Positions 59,981-64,000 of a stretch of 64,000 nt of DNA are shown here, in pieces. A program made the position numbers and the translations under genes. The notes under the pieces are model-generated. The model ran no database searches. It had not been told where the DNA came from and saw only the letters and a list, made by a program, of their open reading frames with translations. Origin of the DNA: Methylocystis sp. GTDB lineage: Bacteria > Pseudomonadota > Alphaproteobacteria > Rhizobiales > Beijerinckiaceae. How positions within the stretch are numbered: position 1 is the first letter of the stretch; the number at the start of each line of letters is the position of its first letter. The stretch lies in the NCBI GenBank assembly GCA_016178015.1, contig JACOUB010000034.1, positions 23,391-87,390 of the forward strand, in the 5' to 3' direction.

Positions 59981-61150
59981 TCATGCGCTGCGCGCCGCCA
60001 TTCCGCTTGCGGCGGGGTTGGCGCCGCCGAAATCTGTGAACAAAGCCCGCGGCGGCGCGCTTGCGTCGCGGCGCGCGATGAGCCAGCTCGAGACCAGGAT
60101 TTCGCCAACGGCCATTGCGACGAGCGGCGCGGCGAAACGGGCATCCGCCCGCAGCAGCGATTCCTGCGCGACGAGGAAGGCGATGTGCGCGACCGGAATG
60201 GCGATGATGGCCAAATTTCCCGCCGCGCCCCGCCGCCCTGTCGCATTGCCGAACGTCAGCACGAGCGCCATCGCGAGCAGCGTGTGCGCGAGCGCCAACA
60301 TGGGGACGCCAAAGCGCTTGGCGGCTTCCGCCATCCATTCGCCGAGCTGGCGATGGTCTTGCCTGGCGAGCGCGTAGTTGGCGAGAAAATCGGCCGGCGA
60401 CAATTCGGAGACGCCCCGCCAACTGCGCTTGGGCAGCGCGCCGCTGCCTTGCAGCGGCAAGGCCATGGCGTATTCGTCGAAATTGGCGATGCGCGCGTCG
60501 CCGCCGAACGGATGGGTTTGAACGCTGCCTTTCGACAGGGCGATGACGACGCCGTTTTCGTTGCGGCGGAATTCCGCCCGCGCGGCGGTGATGATCTCTT
60601 CTTGCAATTTTTCGACGGAAAACTGCCACACGAACAGATTGGCGGCGATGTCCGGCGTTTCCCAGCGCTCGAGGTAGAGCGTCTTGACGCCGTTGTCGAA
60701 GCTATAAAAATGCGCCGGCTCGAGCATCCGGTGATTCAAGGAGTTGCGCACGACATTGAGCACGTCTTGCATATCTCCCGAGTACTGCGGCGCGATCCAA
60801 TTGGCGAGGCCATAACCCAGGCCGACGAACACAAGAGAACTCACGACGGCCGGCCGGCAAATCGCCCATGTCGATAGCCGCAACGCGGAGAGCACGGCGA
60901 TCATCCCCTCGCTGGACATGCGCGCGAACTCGAGCGCCGTCGCGAGGCCCATGGCCATGGGAAAGGCGATATAAGCGATCGTCGGCGTAGCGCCGATCAA
61001 GGCCGGAAGAATCAATCCGCCGCGCACCGCCGCCGCCGGCAGTTGGGAGAACAGATAAGATAGAACGACCGGGATCGACAGCGCGAGCTGTATGACGAGG
61101 GCTCCAAATATGACCCGCTTGGCGAGATAGATGAAGAGCAGGCGAGGCAT
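59981..61150 (-). CDS. LptF/LptG (YjgP/YjgQ) family permease
   Basis: A 389-residue protein: RLLFIYLAKRVIFGALVIQL, then two more N-terminal helices, MAMGLATALEFARMSSEGMIAVLSA, ending in RPAVVSSLVFVGLGYGL; a periplasmic beta-jellyroll (about 125-260); then three C-terminal helices (PMLALAHTLLAMALVLTF onward). LptF/G with LptB extracts lipopolysaccharide from the inner membrane. It stands alone, without an LptF/LptG partner or lptD, and is divergent from the usual sequences, so whether it belongs to the core machine or serves another glycolipid is open. It is convergent with the exporter ATPase. Confidence 0.82.
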   Translation of the reverse strand: MPRLLFIYLAKRVIFGALVIQLALSIPVVLSYLFSQLPAAAVRGGLILPALIGATPTIAYIAFPMAMGLATALEFARMSSEGMIAVLSALRLSTWAICRPAVVSSLVFVGLGYGLANWIAPQYSGDMQDVLNVVRNSLNHRMLEPAHFYSFDNGVKTLYLERWETPDIAANLFVWQFSVEKLQEEIITAARAEFRRNENGVVIALSKGSVQTHPFGGDARIANFDEYAMALPLQGSGALPKRSWRGVSELSPADFLANYALARQDHRQLGEWMAEAAKRFGVPMLALAHTLLAMALVLTFGNATGRRGAAGNLAIIAIPVAHIAFLVAQESLLRADARFAAPLVAMAVGEILVSSWLIARRDASAPPRALFTDFGGANPAASGMAARSA

Positions 61151-61177
61151 TGTCTAGCGCCTTGCGTCAGAGGCGGA

Positions 61178-61223
61178 CCTGAAGGCTCGCGGTCCGGCGC
61201 CTTGTGGACCGCGAGCCTTCAGG
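61178..61223. repeat. C-type inverted repeat, copy 2
   Basis: CCTGAAGGCTCGCGGTCC (61178-61195) and GGACCGCGAGCCTTCAGG (61206-61223) form a perfect 18-bp stem. The same stem occurs at 1306-1363, with a longer spacer. Adjacent sequence (GCGCCTTGCGTCAG) is also shared with the first copy. It lies between two minus-strand genes. Confidence 0.8.
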
Positions 61224-61270
61224 CTCGCATTTCCGAAATCTAGTTCCAGCGACCGGCGAGCTGCCCGAAC

Positions 61271-62173
61271 TCATTTGCCGAACCTCGCCCAAGCTGTTTT
61301 CGAGAACGCCGTCCAGGCGGCGTCGAAGACGCCTCGGGCGGGTAGGCTGCTCGCCCCGGCCCAATGGGCGAAGTAGATATCCTTGCCGTCTTGGTCCTTG
61401 GGCTTGCCATTGTCGAATGTGACGCCTGGCGCCTTGTAAAAGCTCTCATGCGAAGCGCCGTCGAGGCAATGTGGCAAAAGCACGACTTTCAAGCCGCGCC
61501 GGTGCACGACGAAATTCACGAGGGGCTGGGCGAACAACTGGCCGCGTTTTCGCACGTCGTGAAAGATGGCGGCGTCGTCGCGAATGGTGTCGATGAAGCA
61601 GCCGACATTCAAAACCTTGTTGGAGGTGATGAAGAACCCGTCGTTGAACGGCAGCACGTCGCGCAGGAAGGGATAATTGGCCCTCTTCCTGTTGTAAACG
61701 TATTCGAAGCTCGGCGAGGCGACGATGAAATCGTTCTTGCCGGATTCCAGGCGTCCGAACAGCGGCGCGAGATCGCGAAACAACACCACATCGACGTCGA
61801 GATAGGCCACTTCGTCGAGCGGCAAGGCGAGCGCCTGCAGTTTGCGCAAGCGGCGCCGGTGTCCATTGAATGGACCTGGATAGAGGTCGGCGGCGAGGCG
61901 ATCGATGTCGCTTGGCTCGTCTTCGACGAAAGCAGCCCCGTAGAATTCGGCGGCCCTGCGCGTCAGGGCGTTATTGTCGTCGTAGGGAATGACGTAGAGA
62001 GGCAGCGTCGAGCCCGTGGCGCGATAGCTCTCCAGGAACGGCAGCAGCCAATCGGCGATCTTGTCGTTGGTCACGATGGCGATGCCGTAGCGCCTGCCGG
62101 CCGCAGCGGACGGCGTTTCGGCCGCGGCGGCCGCAAGGGGTAAAAAATCTGGATTCGCGGATCGAAGGCTCAT
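61271..62173 (-). CDS. Putative GT-A-type glycosyltransferase
   Basis: A 300-residue protein. The metal-binding DxD is Asp126-Val-Asp128 in EVAYLDVDVVLFRDLAPLF, preceded by GIAIVTNDKIADWLLPFLESY and PLYVIPYDDN. The layout resembles nucleotide-sugar transferases of the GT8-like group, with C-terminal HWAGASSLPARG reminiscent of the HxxG of GT8. No signal peptide. Donor and acceptor are unknown; the neighbouring polysaccharide exporter suggests a role in surface glycan assembly. Confidence 0.72.
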   Translation of the reverse strand: MSLRSANPDFLPLAAAAAETPSAAAGRRYGIAIVTNDKIADWLLPFLESYRATGSTLPLYVIPYDDNNALTRRAAEFYGAAFVEDEPSDIDRLAADLYPGPFNGHRRRLRKLQALALPLDEVAYLDVDVVLFRDLAPLFGRLESGKNDFIVASPSFEYVYNRKRANYPFLRDVLPFNDGFFITSNKVLNVGCFIDTIRDDAAIFHDVRKRGQLFAQPLVNFVVHRRGLKVVLLPHCLDGASHESFYKAPGVTFDNGKPKDQDGKDIYFAHWAGASSLPARGVFDAAWTAFSKTAWARFGK

Positions 62174-62342
62174 ATACCCCGTCTACTTGGAAATTCAGGG
62201 CAATATCAAGGGCGGCGCACGCGGGCGGATGGCTCGATCGACAAGAAATCGCGCCAAATCAATATATTGAGCATGGTCTGCGGATCGCGGCATCCCGGTT
62301 CGGCGGACAATGCTCTAATATCGCCGGCTAGGCGGTGACTCC

Positions 62343-62535
62343 CCGCGTCATGGCCTGGCTTGTCCCGGCCATCCACGCGGAGACGTTGCGCAGCGATGCG
62401 GAACGAAGCGTTGCGTTTCTTCTTGCAACACGCCGCGATGTCGCGGCGTGGATGCCTGCGACATAGGCGAGCGAAGCGACGCCGTCTTCGACGGCTTTGC
62501 GCGGGCATGACGGCTTAACTATTAACGCGTTGGCG
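62343..62535. repeat. B-type dispersed repeat, copy 6
   Basis: Contains GTCATGGCCTGGCTTGTCCC and GCGCGGGCATGACGG, with the right end around ATTAACGCGTTGGC. The extra ATAGGCGAGCGAAGC segment is shared with copy 3 at 14940. It runs up to, and possibly into, the start of the downstream glycosyltransferase gene. The remaining 62174-62342 holds no supported gene. Confidence 0.75.
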
Positions 62536-63828
62536 ACAAAGCGAGGAAAGAGGAGGCTTCCCATCAATTCTCTTGCTTGCACAGAGTCTTCCGGCGCAGC
62601 TCGTCTTCTCTCCGGCAAGACGGTCGCGGTCGTTCACGCCGCCTGGCATTCCTGCGGAAGCTATCAGGTCAACGTTGGTCAGGTGATTGCTTACAAGGCG
62701 CTCGGCGCACGGGCGATCTCGATCGCGATGATGGACGCGCCAGGGTTGCCGCCGCTGCACGGCGGTCGATGGCGTTCCTATGCCGAGGCGACGGCAAGTT
62801 TGCCCGCTGATCGGCGCTTTTTCACCGGCCCCTCCTTCGCCCACATTTTAACGCCGAGCTTTCTTTCCGATGCATGGTGGAGGCTGATCCACGGCAATCA
62901 GGCGGCTTTTCTCGTCGAACTCGCCGCGCGCGCGCGCCTGCCGGAGGGACTCGAGACCGAGACCATCGATCTCGTCCACGCCAATCATTATTTCACGTTG
63001 CCTTTCGTGGCCAAGCTGATCGAGAAGCGCGCCGCGCCGGTCATCCTTGAAACGCAGGACATTCAAGCGCGCCAATATATGCTGCGCAATCAGGGCGGAT
63101 TTTTTCTGCCGCCCCATGCGACCTACGACGACATGCTGGCGATCGAACTCGCCTGGATGCAGAAAGCCGATCTCTCCGCGCATCTCAACGAGGAAGAGCG
63201 CCAAACGTTCTCGCAGTTGCTGCCCAATGCGCGACACGCCCTCGTCTATCCGGCGGTGGCGCCCGTTCCGGCCGGACCGGGCGGGAACAAAATCGTCCTC
63301 GTCGCCAGCGACAATTATGGAAATTACATGAGCGTGCGCTGGTTTCTCGAGGAGGTAATGCCGCAGGCGCGCGGCGTACCGGTGGAGATATTCGGCAATA
63401 TCGATGGCGGCGTGAAACGGCGAGACAAGAATGTGTTCGAGGGCAATCGTCGCTATTTCAAGGGCCGGGTGGAAGATATCGGCGCTGTTTACGCCGACGC
63501 CGCTTGCGTTCTCCTGCCGACCATCGAAGGGCATGGCCTTTCCATCAAGGCGGTCGAGGCGCTGTCGAGCGGGGCGCCGCTCATTGCGACGCCGCAGGCC
63601 TTTCGCGGCATGAAGATCGATCCGCGGCAACTCGCCAATGTTACGCTGGCCGAGGATGCCGCCAGTTTCGCCGCCGCGCTGCGCGAGGTTCACAGGCTCG
63701 GGTTTTCGTCGAGCGAAGGCGCGTCGCGGGCGGCGAGCGACACGCGTCGGTTTTATGACGATACGTTCAGCTTCGCCGCTTACACGCGCGCGCTCCATGA
63801 CGTCGCCGCGCCATTGGTCGGCGCGTGA
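62530..63828 (+). CDS. GT4-type glycosyltransferase, start codon ambiguous
   Basis: About 432 residues. VAVVHAAWHSCGSYQVNVGQ, LVHANHYFTLPFVAKLIEKR and VILETQDIQARQYMLRNQGG are in the N-terminal lobe. The C-terminal lobe contains KIVLVASDNYGNYMSVRWFL and the GT-B donor site VLLPTIEGHGLSIKAVEALSSGAPLIAT (pieces: PTIEGHGLSIKA, EALSSGAPLIA). It transfers a sugar in surface-glycan synthesis. There is no ATG near the start: TTGs exist at 62497 (inside a repeat) and 62530, whereas a perfect AGGAGG (62551-62556) is spaced 6 bases from an ATC at 62563. The TTG at 62530 is listed by convention. Confidence 0.8.
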   Translation: MATKRGKRRLPINSLACTESSGAARLLSGKTVAVVHAAWHSCGSYQVNVGQVIAYKALGARAISIAMMDAPGLPPLHGGRWRSYAEATASLPADRRFFTGPSFAHILTPSFLSDAWWRLIHGNQAAFLVELAARARLPEGLETETIDLVHANHYFTLPFVAKLIEKRAAPVILETQDIQARQYMLRNQGGFFLPPHATYDDMLAIELAWMQKADLSAHLNEEERQTFSQLLPNARHALVYPAVAPVPAGPGGNKIVLVASDNYGNYMSVRWFLEEVMPQARGVPVEIFGNIDGGVKRRDKNVFEGNRRYFKGRVEDIGAVYADAACVLLPTIEGHGLSIKAVEALSSGAPLIATPQAFRGMKIDPRQLANVTLAEDAASFAAALREVHRLGFSSSEGASRAASDTRRFYDDTFSFAAYTRALHDVAAPLVGA

Positions 63829-63950
63829 GAGCTCCCCTTTCCCCGCAAGCCTACCCGATGCACACAAATCGGATTGTTGCGCGGATACGGGGTGTTGATG
63901 CTCTTCGAGGCGGTATGTCTGCATGTTTCGCAAACCCGGATGGGGCGCGT

Positions 63951-64000
63951 CCCTTCTCCCGTGAAACGGGAGAAGGTGGCCCTCGCGTCAGCGAGGGTCG
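63951..64000. repeat. A-type dispersed repeat, copy 6, cut by window edge
   Basis: CCCTTCTCCCGTGAAACGGG and GTGGCCCTCGCGTCAGCGAG are almost identical to the left part of copy 5 at 50397. The rest is beyond the window. The stretch 63829-63950 before it holds no supported gene. Confidence 0.8.

Overview
The window is GC-rich chromosomal DNA of an alphaproteobacterium, most likely of the order Hyphomicrobiales (Rhizobiales). The grounds are the gene families (UbiE, CcmCD-CcmG, IalB, SdhE next to Mfd, the YicC-Gmk block, a chorismate mutase-HisC-TyrA block), a CTTGAC-N17-CTATCC type promoter before tRNA-Asp, and many interspersed palindromic repeats of the kind common in Bradyrhizobium/Beijerinckiaceae/Methylocystaceae relatives. 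No species call can be made from the sequence alone. No phage, conjugative element, insertion-sequence transposase, rRNA operon or CRISPR array was seen. One tRNA (Asp) and one good small-RNA candidate are present.

Layout. 1-9000: start of mutM (minus, cut by the window edge) divergent from ubiE; a 0.9-kb gene-free nest of inverted repeats; then on the minus strand hemN, an EnvC-like protein, the ctpA protease, and ccmC-ccmD-ccmG. 8500-19100: an AprI/Inh-type inhibitor, then an amine-catabolism region with a choline/ethanolamine-kinase-like gene overlapping a dimethylglycine/sarcosine-dehydrogenase-like flavoprotein, a PAS-GGDEF-EAL protein, ethanolamine ammonia-lyase eutB-eutC, and a divergent acetaldehyde-type aldehyde dehydrogenase. 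19300-24250: bamD-like, recN, and a tightly coupled trio DUF2975 membrane protein / XRE regulator / retropepsin-PDZ lipoprotein behind an AT-rich promoter with a palindrome over the -35 box. 24640-27590: chorismate mutase-hisC-tyrA. 27860-36980: a small secreted protein, mfd, sdhE, tRNA-Asp, pdxA-rsmA, a quinone oxidoreductase, the sRNA candidate, rsfS-rlmH.

37000-50400: enoyl-CoA hydratase, then dapE and dapD separated by a VapBC toxin-antitoxin pair, a DUF1902 gene and a DUF805 gene; a TPR protein; the fatty-acid block fabG-acpP-fabF; mltG, yicC, gmk. 50570-64000: a truncated adenylate-forming-enzyme homologue coupled to an oligopeptide-binding protein, ialB, a small XRE regulator, two alpha/beta hydrolases flanking accA, then a surface-polysaccharide region (Wzm/Wzt-type ABC exporter, LptF/G-family permease, two glycosyltransferases).

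At least six kinds of dispersed palindromic repeat occupy most intergenic gaps. Several gene blocks usually contiguous in relatives are split here (rsfS-rlmH from envC-ctpA, ccmCDG from ccmAB, pdxA-rsmA from lptD-surA), and repeats lie at or near several of these breaks. In two places a repeat supplies the stop codon of the adjacent gene.
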